From Gigantopelta aegis (taxonomy: Eukaryota; Mollusca; Gastropoda; Neomphalida; Peltospiridae), in the NCBI RefSeq assembly GCF_016097555.1, contig NC_054704.1:93422653-93486652 (forward strand): a DNA stretch of 64,000 bases. The letters run 5' to 3'. Of this stretch, positions 47,101 through 58,066 are shown in pieces (positions within the stretch are counted from its first letter, which is position 1; each line of letters begins with the position of its first letter). The notes beneath the pieces are model-generated. The model saw nothing but the letters and a program-made list of their open reading frames with translations. It searched no databases and was not told the origin of the DNA. The position numbers and the translations under genes are program-made.

Positions 47101-49787
47101 TAAAAAAAAAAATTGGGTATGGCACTATACCCATTTTACCTTCTGGCAGAAAGCTTGCATGCATTTTAAAGTAATAACTATTATCCTGTTCAATTATTTA
47201 GACCCAAAGTTTTTTGAAAATGTTACGTTTATTTTCTATTCGATAATTGATTTCTTCGCATTTACATGAAAACAAACCCAAACCCCGACAGATTTTATAT
47301 ACAAATCATCATATAAAATGCACTAAGTTGACTTAATTCCACTTTTTAAAAATCTCTGTGTCTTTTGAATGCATGTTATTTCTCCTATAAATAACTACGG
47401 TCATTTGCATATCAAAAGCATCATTCTATAGTGCATTTCAAACTAATGTTCGGTTCTATCGTCCTATCCGCACAAATCGTAGTATGACCTATATTTAAGA
47501 AAATATCTGTAAACATAAGCAGGCGCGGATTCGGGTGGGGAGTTCAAGTGACAAAACCTCAGTTTGAAAAAAATATGTGTATCAAATATAATTATATTGT
47601 GGAATACACAAGCGAGAGAGAGAGAGAGACATCATTTATGTAACGACACACTCAACATATTTTAATCTATGGTTATAGGGGGAGAGAGCGAAGAATATGG
47701 TATGCATGTGATTGGTGGAGGTGTGACCCTCTGCACAACCCCAACCCCACTTAAGGCTTCTTTTGTATATGGAGCGGGACGTAGCTCAGAGGTAAAGCGT
47801 TCGCTCATGGTAGGTCGACTGATCGATCCCACATGGTGGACCCATTGGGTTGTGTCTAGTTCCAGCCTGTGCATCACAACTGATGTATAAAGGCTGTGGT
47901 ATGTGCTATTCTGTATGGGATGGTGCATATAAAACGTCCCTTATTGCTGATCAAAATTGCTTATCGGAAACAGTGGCCCATGTGGCGGTAGCGAGTTTCT
48001 TTCTCACTGTCATAATGCTCCTTAACCGTTTTGTCTGACGCCACATAAATGTATATCAAATGCGTTGAGTGTGTCGTTAAATAAACATTTCTCTCGTATG
48101 TATGTGTAGTCTATATGCATTTCTAGTCGATTAGTTAATAGGTTGTTTGATAGTGAATGATATGGAAATAAATTGTTTTTGGTGTTCATGCATACATTAA
48201 AGTAATACTCCTGATGGGTATGGAGAAATAACTTAATCAGTCGACAAACTCATTTCTTCATCACTATCTTCGTTAAGGGGGACTATCACAGGGGGTATTT
48301 TGTTTTCTAAAATCTTCTTCGGCCTTTATTACATGTTTAACTGCGTCAGAGAAGAGTAGGAGTTAATGCATGTGCAAGTTCTCTCTGAACCGTGGTCATT
48401 TTACCATCATTATGACGAGCTATGTGCCCTTTGACTTGACTCCAGATCAGTTCTATCGGATTGAGTTCAGAATGTCTTGGCGGCAGTTTTAGACACAAGT
48501 GCCCATGGCATTCAGCAATATCATCAGTAACAAATTGCTTTGCACATGTGTTACTTTTCACAAGTTCATAAAGAACTGGCTTGTCATGTTACTCTCAAAA
48601 GGTATATTTTTTGTTTCGTAGCCACGACTGAATTTCTTCCTTTTTAGCGTTTAGTGCAGGACATCGTGTAATCTCAGTTAATTTGTTGTGGTAGCTTGCG
48701 TTATCCATGACGATAACAGAAGGTTCTGGTAGAGAAGGCATACATTGTTCTTCAAACCAGTTGATGAAATTTTCATGATTCATCTCACCATGATAGTCTC
48801 CGTCTGTTTTTTTTTTAGCCTCGAAGATCAATTCACAGCCATCTATCAATCCATATTTATCACAGCCAGCATGACAAATAATATAAGTTGTAGAAGCATC
48901 ACGAGGGGTATATGGCTTTTTATGTACCCTCTGTGTTCTTTTACCCCGAGCCGAAGGCGAGGGGGTAAAAGAGCACACAGAGGGTACATAAAAAGCCATA
49001 TACCCCGAGAGATGCTTCTACAACGAATTTATCTTGCCGACATGTTAAACCATATAGCCAAATAATCAAAATAACGCCAGACAATAATTGTTAACAATTT
49101 ATTAACGGAGCCGTACCACGCGGACGCGAACGAAACCGCTTGCCAGTGACGAAAAATAGTTCCATCGATAAACGAGTTTTTAATTTCAAATGTTTGTAAT
49201 ACGAAATTGTCTGAAACAGATATTAATAAAAAAATATATAATTTTTTTTTATCAGAAATGTATGTAGTAAAAAACCCAAAAACCAACTGTTGCTAATCGC
49301 GCATTAATACAATAACACCACGACCATAATTAGGTGGCCGAGTTCAACATTGCAGCTTTTAAAAGTATTGAAATAATGTATTTTATAGTAAAAATAAAAT
49401 TAATTATGTATACTTGATCAATGTTATTTATAATCTAATTATTGCTTTAGCATTAACTGGGGTGGCTGGAAACTGTTGGAAATTACAGACGGGGTATAAG
49501 AGAATTTGGCTCCGCCCACAGGGGTATAAGGGATTTGTCCAACGGCAAACAACCAATGAGATTAAAGAATTTTACATGAAGGCGAGATAATAAGTCTTTT
49601 TCCCTTCCCAGTCACCGAACAGAGCTTAGGAACTCGATCAGCAGCGTCTGATTTCGGCAGGTGATTGGCGGTCTGTGGGATGAAAAAATGGTTGAACCCA
49701 TACGAGTCCGAACAATAGCCCTTTTGTTTTTCGCATTACAAATGTAACACCCAAACCCCAAACCCCAGCCCCTAGCACCACCCTAAA

Positions 49788-49834
<47 letters not shown>

Positions 49835-52800
49835 CACACGTATGAGTTCCCAATTTAGAGGCAAATTAAATAACATTTTTATTATTATTTGATGTTGGTG
49901 CCCTTTGACATTTTATCTCTCTCTCTCTCCTGCCCCATTTCTCCCCCCCCCCCCCCCCCCCCCCCCCGGTCTTCTGGGTCCGGCCCTGCATTAAATTTGG
50001 AAAGCACAATCCTGCGGTGTGTGAGGTGATTTGTGTTTATTACTGTGCTACACCTCAGTTGTGTTAGGTTAGGTATGGTATGCAAATATATAATTGATAT
50101 AATAAAATACATAATACATTAGCTAAATTTATTAAATATAATACACCTACAAGAAAGGGTTACATGTTCTGTTTGTTTACATCTATGTTTAACGGAAAGA
50201 TTAGACCATGCTGTTACACACTGCAAAACAACAATAACCTTGATTTAGTGAAACAAGCTATAATGGCCTTCACGTAGACTCAGATCCAAATATTTTGATA
50301 TGCAAATGACCTTAGGTATTTATAGGAGAAATAACATGCATTCAAAAGACAGAGATTTTTAAAAAGTGGAATTAAGTCAACTTCGTGCATTTTATATGAT
50401 GATTTGTATATAAAACCTGTCATGGTTTGGGTTTGTTTTCATGTAAATGCAAAGAAAACAAATATCGAATAGGAAATAAACATAACATTTGCAAAAAAAC
50501 TTTGGGTCTAAATAATTGAACAGGATAATAGTTTGTCATAAAATTATGAAGTAATCCCGTCATTGGTGTCATGTAGGGGGTGCGTGTGCATTTTATTTCC
50601 TTTATTATTTAGTTGATTTCTGTATGTTCTGAGTAAATTCAATCACCGTTTAACTGCTGATACGAACATTAATCCTTTCCTTTCACTATGTTTGAGATAA
50701 AACTGTCGACTAATGTTGACCATAACATTTAACTGGATGATTATTTATTTTCATTTTTTTTTTTTATTATTGCTTTTTTTATGACTTGCTAATTTACCTG
50801 CCTGTTCCTGTGACATGACATTGGGGACATTGTTCTGTTTGTAGACATTGATTCAAGCCCATGTTGATGTGAAGACCACAGATGGTTATCTGCTGCGAAT
50901 GTTCTGCATCGGGTTCACGAAGAAGAGAAACAACCAAGTGAAGAAGACGTGCTATGCCCAACACATGCAGGTTCTCTTGATTGATATGTTATATATATTT
51001 TGTTACTCAGTGGTAATAAAAGCTTAGTTCATTACTTCCAAATTAAAATATAAAAAGCATATATTATTTCCCATTGATAAGATTTTGTGCAGAACAAAGT
51101 ATGGTTCTCAACTTTCTTGACATGTGTTAGCTGCTTGGTAACCACAATGACCAATCTCCAGTTACCTCCATGCCTGGAAACTAGAATTAGTGGCGCATAT
51201 ATATTTATTTATTTATTTATATATGGTTTAGTTGCTGTGTTAGTTTTTGATTGGGGTTTTTTTCCCTTGATTTCTTCTTTTTTGTCTATAAATAGCTGTA
51301 GGTTATAAGAATTCATTATACATTCAATGTCTATTTTGCATAGGTGAATAATTGTCAAGAATTCCAGAATTCAGTGCAATCTGAAACCTGTTCCTTTCTT
51401 TGTTCTTTGATGAAACCTCCCTCAATTTCAAGACACTGCAATGTTTTCTGAAATTTTTCATCTCTGGTGTTTGTTTCTATATATTTTAAGAATGATACTT
51501 TCCTGCATTCCAGATCAAGATGATCCGTAAGAAGATGATCGAGATTATCACACGCGAGGTGTCCTCAAATGACATGAAGGATGTTGTTAACAAGCTGTAA
51601 GTTGGCTCACTTGTCAGTTTTCTTCAGTACATGCTAACTATTTTTGTCTCGGTGGCGAAATCAAATAACAAGATAGTTATTTTTCCATGACAGCGACGTC
51701 AACTCCTGCTTGTAGCTCAGTGGTACAACGCTCACCTGATGTGTGATGATCTAGCATCAATTCCTGTCGGTGAGCTCATTGGGCTATTTTTCGTTCAAGC
51801 CAGTGCTCCACAGCTGGTGTAACAAAGGTCGTAGTATGTACTGTTCTGTCTGTGGAATGGTGCATATAAAAGATACCTTTCTGCTGATTGAAAAGAGTAG
51901 CCCATGAAGTGGTCCTTATCCATATGTCAGACGCCATATAACCATAAATAAAATATGTTGAGTGTGTCATTACATAAAACATTACCTTCCTTAGTGCTTT
52001 TAACTCGGTTCTAGACCAGTGAGACTTTGATAATAGTTGCTTCTATGAGTGTTCATCGCAGCTTAGTGGTAAAGTACTCAGTTGATCAAGGATTGGTCCC
52101 CATCCGTGGACTAATTGGGTTATTTGTCATTCTAGCTAGTGCACCTGGTATATCAAAGGCCTTGATATGTGCTCTCCTGTCTGGGATAGTGCATATAAAA
52201 GGTGTCCTTGCTACAAATGGGAAAATGTCAGAATTACCACATTTTGACATCCAGTAGCTGATGATTAATAAATCAGTGTGCTCTGGTGGTGGTGGTGGTT
52301 TATTTGCAAATTTTTTTTTTTTTCTTTTACTAGATTAATTATAAATGTTTCATAACAATTTATTTTTATTTAGCAAATCAGTGTATGATAGGCGGGACAT
52401 TTAAGCGGAAGTCATTTCTGACTAATTTTTTTAATGTTAACTGTGCAAGTTTAATGAAAACTTATAATCCAATTCAGTTACTTTCTGTAAGATATGACTA
52501 GCGCGGGCCTGTTCAGGTAGAAGTCGGCAAAGTGATCCCATTAGTTTACTCACCATTCCAGTCAGTATAACACGGCCATTAAGTGATGGGGAATGGCAGA
52601 GTAACTCCATTCCTGAAAAATAATGGAAATTATTGATTTCGGTTGTTTGTCAAGAATGGGAAGTTAGAAGAATATTCCTCTACTTAAAATACACCAATAA
52701 ATAATTGTATGTCTGTAAGTTTGTTTTATGGTAATGTGCACAGACGTTTCGTGTGCAGGTGATTGACAGATTTTCAGTGAAGCCGTGCAGGTTTATTTTA

Positions 52801-54441
52801 ATTACAGCGTAAAAAGCCATGCTCTGAATTGAAGGTTAGGGTGGGCTTAAACAAAACAAAAAAGCATAACTATTGAACTTCAAAAAAATTACAGAAAGTG
52901 TTGTTTTCCAATAATACATCAATAATTACATGAGATTAATTTTCCAGATAAAACTACAATTCACCAATTGTTATTAAAATTTGCGGGTGGTGAAACTATC
53001 CCTGTATGGAGACAGTGAACCATATTAACCACTGTTCATTGTGACCAGTGATTTCATTAGCCTTAGTGGTACAGCAATCTATGCCCATTGGATCTATTTC
53101 TCATTCCAATCAGTGCTCCACAGCTGGTGTACTATCCTGTCTGGGATGGTGCATATAAAAGAACCCTTGCTGTTAATCGAAAAGAGTAGGCCGTGAAGTG
53201 GCGACAGCAGGATTCCTCTCAATATGTGTGTGGTCCATAAGCATATGTCCGACACCATATATGACTAAATTTGTAGAGTGTTGTCAAATAAAAATGGTCA
53301 AAATTTAATTTTCACACTGGAAGAAAGTTCACAGAAAAACGAGGAGAAAAGAGAAAACAAATTGAAGATGATATTGAGAGCACACAGTAAATATTCAGTT
53401 CCATAGTGCCTTACCCCCCAAAAAAAACATTTTCTGGCAGAAGACCTGAGAGTATGTACTTAAATTTTATTTAAACTTTATTTTTGCAGTATTCCAGACA
53501 GTATTGGAAAAGACATTGAAAAGGCATGTCAAGGCATCTACCCACTGCATGATGTTTACATCAGGAAGGTCAAAGTGCTGAAGAAGCCAAAGTTTGATGG
53601 TAAGATATCTATATCTCGTATGTCATTTTCTAGTCTTTGTAATGGCCTGTACAAAAAACTATTTGAGAACACCAGTTTACATCATAACACATGACTTGAA
53701 CTTGATACTTTACCTATGGCAGTTTTGAAATAAGCTAGTTTAGGGCAATTTTTAAACCCAATATGTTTTGCAACAAATAAAGACAAAATTAAAAACCAAA
53801 AATATTATCACTTTAGCCATTGGCAGTAATTTTATCCAGAGACAAAACGTGCTATCAATAAAAATTCTGACCTGTAGCAATTGCTGTCGTTAATTTCAAC
53901 CCTGATATATTAGTATTATTGTATTTGAAATCCTAAAAAAAATAATCTTTAAATTGTAATGGAAAGTCTGGTAATTTGGTTCATTCTGTAGTGTGTATAT
54001 CCTATATTAATCAGATCTACTAAGATATACCTTGCCATTTCATAATAAAATCCTACTTTTGTTATTTCTGTATACACGTCCATCGCTGGGAGTAGTGTTT
54101 TCGGTTCAGCACTTTTTTCTTCTTTTTTGTGTACATAATTTTTACATTTGATAATGGTGACATTGTATATACTTTTTGGGTGTGGCTGTATACTGAGCCA
54201 TGTTTGTGTTGGCTATTTTATGTAGATATCTTTACATAAATGGATAGAGCTAATTTACTGTCTAAAGCATATTTAGCAATCATTTATATATATTTTTTTT
54301 TTTATAATGATCCTTTCAGTTGGGAAGCTGATGGAACTTCATGGAGAGGGTGGAGGAACTACCAAGACGGTTGTTTCAGAAACAGGAGAAGTTGTATCGC
54401 GGCCTGAGGGTTACGAGCCACCTGTTATGAAATCTGTCTGA
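44089..54441 (+). CDS. RPS3A: 40S ribosomal protein S3a (eS1), seven exons
   Basis: Exons 44089-44150, 45208-45311, 45697-45884, 50845-50970, 51514-51596, 53490-53599 and 54320-54441 join in phase to 795 nt, 264 residues plus stop, exactly the human length. The product starts [20 protein letters not shown] and ends YEPPVMKSV, with near-identical blocks throughout (for example [20 protein letters not shown] and [13 protein letters not shown]). It is eS1 of the small ribosomal subunit, near the mRNA exit. Exon 1 uses the GTATGT donor at 44151, not the GT two bases earlier, because only that restores KKKVVDPF. All introns are GT/AG. The exon 4 donor (CAG|GTTCTC) is weak. Intron 3 is 4.96 kb and filled with mobile DNA. 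The gene has a pyrimidine start tract and an AATAAA signal. Confidence 0.98.
44735..45207 (+). other. Long in-frame open stretch at the end of RPS3A intron 1
   Basis: From the stop at 44732-44734 to exon 2 no stop occurs in the exon 2 frame. An ATG at 44753 would give about 152 residues before VDPF. A plausible acceptor (TTTCCAG, with a pyrimidine-rich stretch before it) ends at 44744. The predicted peptide matches nothing I recognise. It may be an alternative 5' exon, a decayed mobile-element frame, or chance. Confidence 0.4.
45208..45311 (+). CDS. RPS3A: RPS3A exon 2
   Basis: 104 nt, [18 protein letters not shown] to SRTQGT, acceptor TTTTCAG, donor GTAAGT. The frame is open upstream through about 150 codons of the intron. 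Confidence 0.97.
45697..45884 (+). CDS. RPS3A: RPS3A exon 3
   Basis: 188 nt, [20 protein letters not shown] to CSMVKKWQ, acceptor ATTTCAG, donor GTAAGT. Confidence 0.98.
46330..46376 (+). mobile_element. SINE tail fragment
   Basis: CTCTAGTGGTGTCGTTAAAC only. Confidence 0.6.
47772..48095 (+). mobile_element. SINE, full
   Basis: GCGGGACGTAGCTCAGAGGT to GTGTCGTTAAATAAACATTT. In RPS3A intron 3. Confidence 0.9.
48346..48876 (-). pseudogene. IS630/Tc1-superfamily transposase remnant
   Basis: The C-terminal part of a DDE transposase. The second catalytic Asp is in [13 protein letters not shown] and the Glu in [19 protein letters not shown]. The frame breaks twice between [12 protein letters not shown] and YELVKSNT-like sequence (about 48595 and 48565), the first at a run of A. 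The N-terminal part with the first Asp is missing, cut off by the hairpin element at 48877. Confidence 0.85.
48877..49223. mobile_element. Hairpin element, copy B (contains H6), in RPS3A intron 3
   Basis: About 347 bp, by eye roughly 95% identical to copy A and in the same orientation. The hairpin is 48887-49024, with its tip at 48947-48961. It truncates the minus-strand transposase remnant that ends at 48876. Confidence 0.85.
49792..49977. repeat. (TA)n/(CA)n tract and a run of about 33 C
   Basis: TA then CA repeats at 49792-49840, CT repeats near 49920, and the C run at 49944-49976. Confidence 0.93.
50845..50970 (+). CDS. RPS3A: RPS3A exon 4
   Basis: 126 nt, [20 protein letters not shown] to CYAQHMQ. 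The acceptor is TTTGTAG. The donor GTTCTC is poor but is the only GT that keeps the conserved AQHxQ/xRxIRKK junction. Confidence 0.96.
51514..51596 (+). CDS. RPS3A: RPS3A exon 5
   Basis: 83 nt, [20 protein letters not shown] to VVNK plus two bases, acceptor ATTCCAG, donor GTAAGT. Confidence 0.96.
51697..51990 (+). mobile_element. SINE, full, diverged
   Basis: TTGTAGCTCAGTGGTACAAC to GTGTGTCATTACATAAAACA. In RPS3A intron 5. Confidence 0.88.
52045..52292 (+). mobile_element. SINE, diverged
   Basis: CGCAGCTTAGTGGTAAAGTA to TAATAAATCAGTGTGCTCTG. Confidence 0.85.
53050..53310 (+). mobile_element. SINE, diverged
   Basis: CCCATTGGATCTATTTCTCA, CATATAAAAGAACCCTTGCT, GAAGTGGCGACAGCAGG. Confidence 0.85.
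53490..53599 (+). CDS. RPS3A: RPS3A exon 6
   Basis: 110 nt, [20 protein letters not shown] to KKPKFD, acceptor TTTGCAG, donor GTAAGA. Confidence 0.97.
54320..54441 (+). CDS. RPS3A: RPS3A exon 7 with stop
   Basis: [13 protein letters not shown] to [11 protein letters not shown] and TGA, acceptor TTTCAG. Confidence 0.97.
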
Positions 54442-54456
54442 AACTGTGTATGCTAA

Positions 54457-54462
54457 AATAAA
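54457..54462 (+). terminator. RPS3A polyadenylation signal
   Basis: AATAAA lies 15 bases after the stop codon, giving a very short 3' UTR, as usual for ribosomal protein mRNAs. Confidence 0.8.
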
Positions 54463-54589
54463 GACTGATCTACAGTGATTCGTTTCCAGTATTCTTGTTG
54501 TATATTGGATGGGCATTGTGAGCCATTCTAAATAGTGATTTTGGTTCATTATTAGCAATTAATTTTTATTATGAAAATTATATGGTGAT

Positions 54590-54720
54590 TGGCATGGTAT
54601 GACACTATTGCCATGAAATGACGTAGTGTGTTTCCATCTGTCTTCATGTCAGAATTATAAAAAAAAATTGACATCCAGTAATAAGTTAATGTGCTCTAGT
54701 GCAAACTTGCTTTACACAAC
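54590..54720 (+). mobile_element. SINE 3' fragment
   Basis: GACATCCAGTAATAAG and AATGTGCTCTAGTGCAAACT are recognisable; the rest is diverged. Confidence 0.55.
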
Positions 54721-55364
54721 CTGTTTTTCTTCATCTTTTTAAAATGTGTGATTAATCTTCAGCTAAAGTGAAGGGTTATGGGGGATTACTTGCTCTATTA
54801 TCTGGGACATGGGGGGCATTATATTATTGACCGTTTATTTATAAAAAGTTTGGACTACAACTGTTGTCATCTTCCATAACACCAGTAACTGTCTATTCAG
54901 ACTGTACCAAGGCCCTCGATGACTGGAGCTCTAGTAAAATATGCATGAAATCACAAATCTTGACTTTACAGTGGCAAGGAATCTTAGTGTTTTTCCTAGC
55001 TTGTTTTAGCATGGTGCAGCACCATGCCTCGATAGTCTAGCACCATCTTGCCTTAATCAGCACCATGCTGCCCTGAGATTGAACAAGCCTTTTTCAGTAA
55101 TTAATTCTAAAACTGCCTTTATAAAACACCAAAAAAGGTATTATTAATTAATAAAATATGTCTTTTATATCTTTTGCCATTCATTAATTAATGCAAGCAC
55201 AAATTACATTAATGTTTATTTCAATTAATTTTTGTGTATTTTGAATGAAAAACAAGTGCCCCAAAAGTGTTTCGTCTATCCGCCTTGCCTAATTTCTAGG
55301 GAAATCACTAAATCTAGTTAGAATGTCAAATAGAACTTCCTTTATTAAAGTTGTACTGAATGAA

Positions 55365-55430
55365 TGCATGTTTTAATGACACCCCAGCACGAAAAATATA
55401 TCGTCTATTGGGTGTCAAACTATGGTAAAG
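55365..55430 (-). mobile_element. SINE tail fragment, third type
   Basis: AATGACACCCCAGCACGAAA and CTATTGGGTGTCAAACTATG, the reverse of the tail at 8105-8160. Confidence 0.7.
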
Positions 55431-56264
55431 GCAAAATATAGTGATGGTCTACATCAATATAAAAATGCAACAGGAGTACAAGTACAGTTTAAAGAACTGG
55501 AAAAGGCCATGGATTGGGATTATTTCGCTGTGATAAATAATTGAATGCAACAGAATATGTAGTTTTTGTTGTGAGAATGTGTATTTTTCAAAATTATATA
55601 CATACGTTTTATAAACAAATATGTAATGGTTGGAAGTGCGTGATGTGGTAAATACGAAGTCAAAATTTACCACAGATAATCGATAATCGCTAATCGCACT
55701 CATGAGGATGTATTGATATAACTGAAAATGTATCGCAGACCAAACTAATGTTCGATTGATTGCTAATACAGTTGAGAATAAATCCAAATGGGGGCATGTG
55801 TTGATGAGGAAGTGACATTAAAGAATTACAACTGGTTTAGTGCTCCCAATTTGTATGGGTAGGGAGGGTGCAGGCCAAATTGGACGTTTTATAGTCCTGC
55901 CGCCGTCTGGATACGTGCATTACTAACATCAGAGATAATGCATTTGTTTTACCAATCTGATTTATCATGGCATGCATATCCTAATATTAGTTTTTGTTTG
56001 ATGGTATGGAGAAAATATATGCACTTATTTTATTAGCTTGTAGGCCTAAGGGCCAAATGGATATCGAACTATCCAGCAAATAGCCTGTAACCTAAAAAAA
56101 AAAGTAATGGACTAATTATCTACCGATAGGGTTTAGTACAATGAGCATATTTTCTTGAGTTAATCTCTTTCTTTTTTTCGTCTCCCATAACAATTTAGAA
56201 TAATCACAAACCCATATGCTTAAAACAACTATGATGATAAAGAGAAGACGACAGCACATTTTCC

Positions 56265-56420
56265 CAGTCCCAACCACCTAACGACGACTGGTATATTAAA
56301 GGCTTTCCTATATGTTGGAAAGTGCACATAACAGATCCTTAGCAGGTAATGGAAACATGTTATGTGTTTCCTTAAGACTACGAGTAAAACATTACTAAAT
56401 GTTTGACATCCAATAGTTCC
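56265..56420 (+). mobile_element. SINE fragment
   Basis: CGACGACTGGTATATTAAAG to TGTTTGACATCCAATAG. Confidence 0.75.
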
Positions 56421-57059
56421 ACCAGCCTCGTGGGGTGTAATTCATAAAGTCCTATCATAGTAGTGCGGTCTCAACATTCATTCCATCAGCATCCATATAT
56501 TTTTGTGATGTTTATTAAAAAAAATAATCATCACGACCCAAAAAACAAAAAACCCTGAATAATTCCACACATTTACACACACACACAAATATTTGTTGCC
56601 ATGTTACATGTGGAATTTTCAAAAGTAAGAGTAAGATGATACAGGTGAGTGATTACTCAACATAACCTAAAACAAAATACGTGTTGGTATATTAATGACG
56701 TACCCATGGATCTGTGATGTGTGGGTATTGTGTTCTTTTGCAATTCTGTTAAAAATCTAATAACATAATATCCAAAAAACAAAGACTGACAGTGTGAAGT
56801 GTAAAGTAATTCTGGAACAGCAAAATATTTCTGGTTGTCAAAACTCGACTGACTCGACTAGCCTACTTTGTGGTTTCCTCGACCCTTTACACTTGTTTTA
56901 AGCGCCTACGTCAAGCCGCCACCAAAAAGAGTATCAAATGTTGCCTTTTAAGACGGGTGGTTGCCCTTTACAGGTCGGTTCCAGCAAAGATATGTTTTGG
57001 AGTAAATTATTGTAAGTGAACATTTTTGTTTTCGTACGACATTGTGAAAAATTAGTAAA

Positions 57060-57215
57060 TCATCGTGAAAAAGTTGTACACAAAATTTCAGTTCAATATC
57101 TCAAGGAATTGTGGAAAAAAATATATCAGAAAAACTATATGTGAGACATGGATGGACAGAAGGACAAAGAAGAAAATTATAGTTCCCTTCAATTGGACGG
57201 GTAGGGGACTAAAAT
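57060..57215 (-). repeat. Reversed fragment of the dispersed repeat at 26.8 kb
   Basis: Read on the minus strand it gives AGTCCCCTACCCGTCCAATT and, further on, CAATTCCTTGAGATATTGAA, matching the start of the element at 26795. Confidence 0.6.
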
Positions 57216-57305
57216 TAATATAGACTAGCAGGTTTTTTGCCCATGCAAAAGTAGTTTTATGCAGCAAGAGCAATTGCTCTCATCAAACTTCAAGGACTGC
57301 TAAAC

Positions 57306-57410
57306 CTAGATCCATCTGAAGCTGGTCTATCGATCACCGTTTACTGTACGGTACTAAAGAAGATCCATCTGAAGCTGGTCTATCGATCACCTTGTTTACT
57401 GTACAACCTG
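57306..57410. repeat. 53-bp tandem duplication
   Basis: AGATCCATCTGAAGCTGGTC at about 57308 and 57361, with the following CTATCGATCACC and TTTACTGTAC in both copies. Confidence 0.85.
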
Positions 57411-57892
57411 ATACCCAGATATGGCAAATGTGCTTTGATCAAGAGTGTCTTAACTCCACATGCTATTTTGATGTGAAGGTTCAATAATAAAAACAACAAA
57501 CTGTAAACATCGTAATTTATTAATTTGTACTGATCTTCCATAAAATAAAGCAATTACAATTGAGCACTAATTTGTTTGAATTACAAATAGAACGTTTTGC
57601 TATAATAAAGTGTTGTAAACACAAAATTAGTTGATCAATGTCTGCCAACAATTTATGTTCACATTCAAAAATATGTAAAATAAATTGTTAAAAATTTGAA
57701 GCTAAGTAAATTATTAAATCAGTTCAAGTAAAAACACAAATTCTATAGTTGATAATACAATACAATAATAAAAATTCTATTCATACTATATTATAATTAG
57801 CTATTGTTTCCTTGATAATAAACTGGATTGTAGCTAGGATATGTCATCTTTCCCAACCAGTGAACTTGATTTGTCTAAATGAAGATTTTAGA

Positions 57893-58066
57893 AGGAAGGA
57901 ATGTTTTGCTCAATTTGTATATGGTTAAGGAGGAAACTGGATGCCTCCAGTCCACTCTTTTCAATTAGCAGAAAGGGGTCTTATATGCACCATCCCTCGG
58001 AGAGGATAGTACATACCACGACCTTTGTTACACTGGTTGTGGAACACTGGCTGGAACAAGAAATGG
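57893..58066 (-). mobile_element. SINE fragment
   Basis: TCTTATATGCACCATCCCTC, GGATAGTACATACCACGACC, CACTGGCTGGAACAAGAAAT. Confidence 0.85.

Larger units (their letters stand above)
47165..50540. mobile_element. Region bracketed by roughly 240-bp inverted repeats in RPS3A intron 3
   Basis: 47171-47415 and 50297-50535 are inverted copies, roughly 90% alike by eye (outer edge CTATTATCCTGTTCAATTAT). Between them lie the transposase remnant, a SINE, hairpin element copy B, a (TA)n tract and a C run. It could be one decayed DNA transposon with long terminal repeats and later insertions. No target duplication was recognised. Confidence 0.55.
54480..57500. other. Intergenic DNA after RPS3A
   Basis: SINE fragments and a dispersed-repeat fragment only. 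A 112-codon minus-strand frame (55449-55787) resembles nothing known. Confidence 0.55.

Noticed and set aside
47669-47890. 73-codon frame near 47.7 kb
   Set aside because: SINE head and flank only.
51420-51475. Possible C/D-box snoRNA in RPS3A intron 4 (TGATGA ... CTGA)
   Set aside because: RPS3A introns host snoRNAs in vertebrates, but here the boxes are only about 40 bases apart, the ends do not form a terminal stem and no guide could be recognised.
55449-55787. 112-codon minus-strand frame
   Set aside because: AT-rich, hydrophobic by composition, no recognisable domain or splice context.
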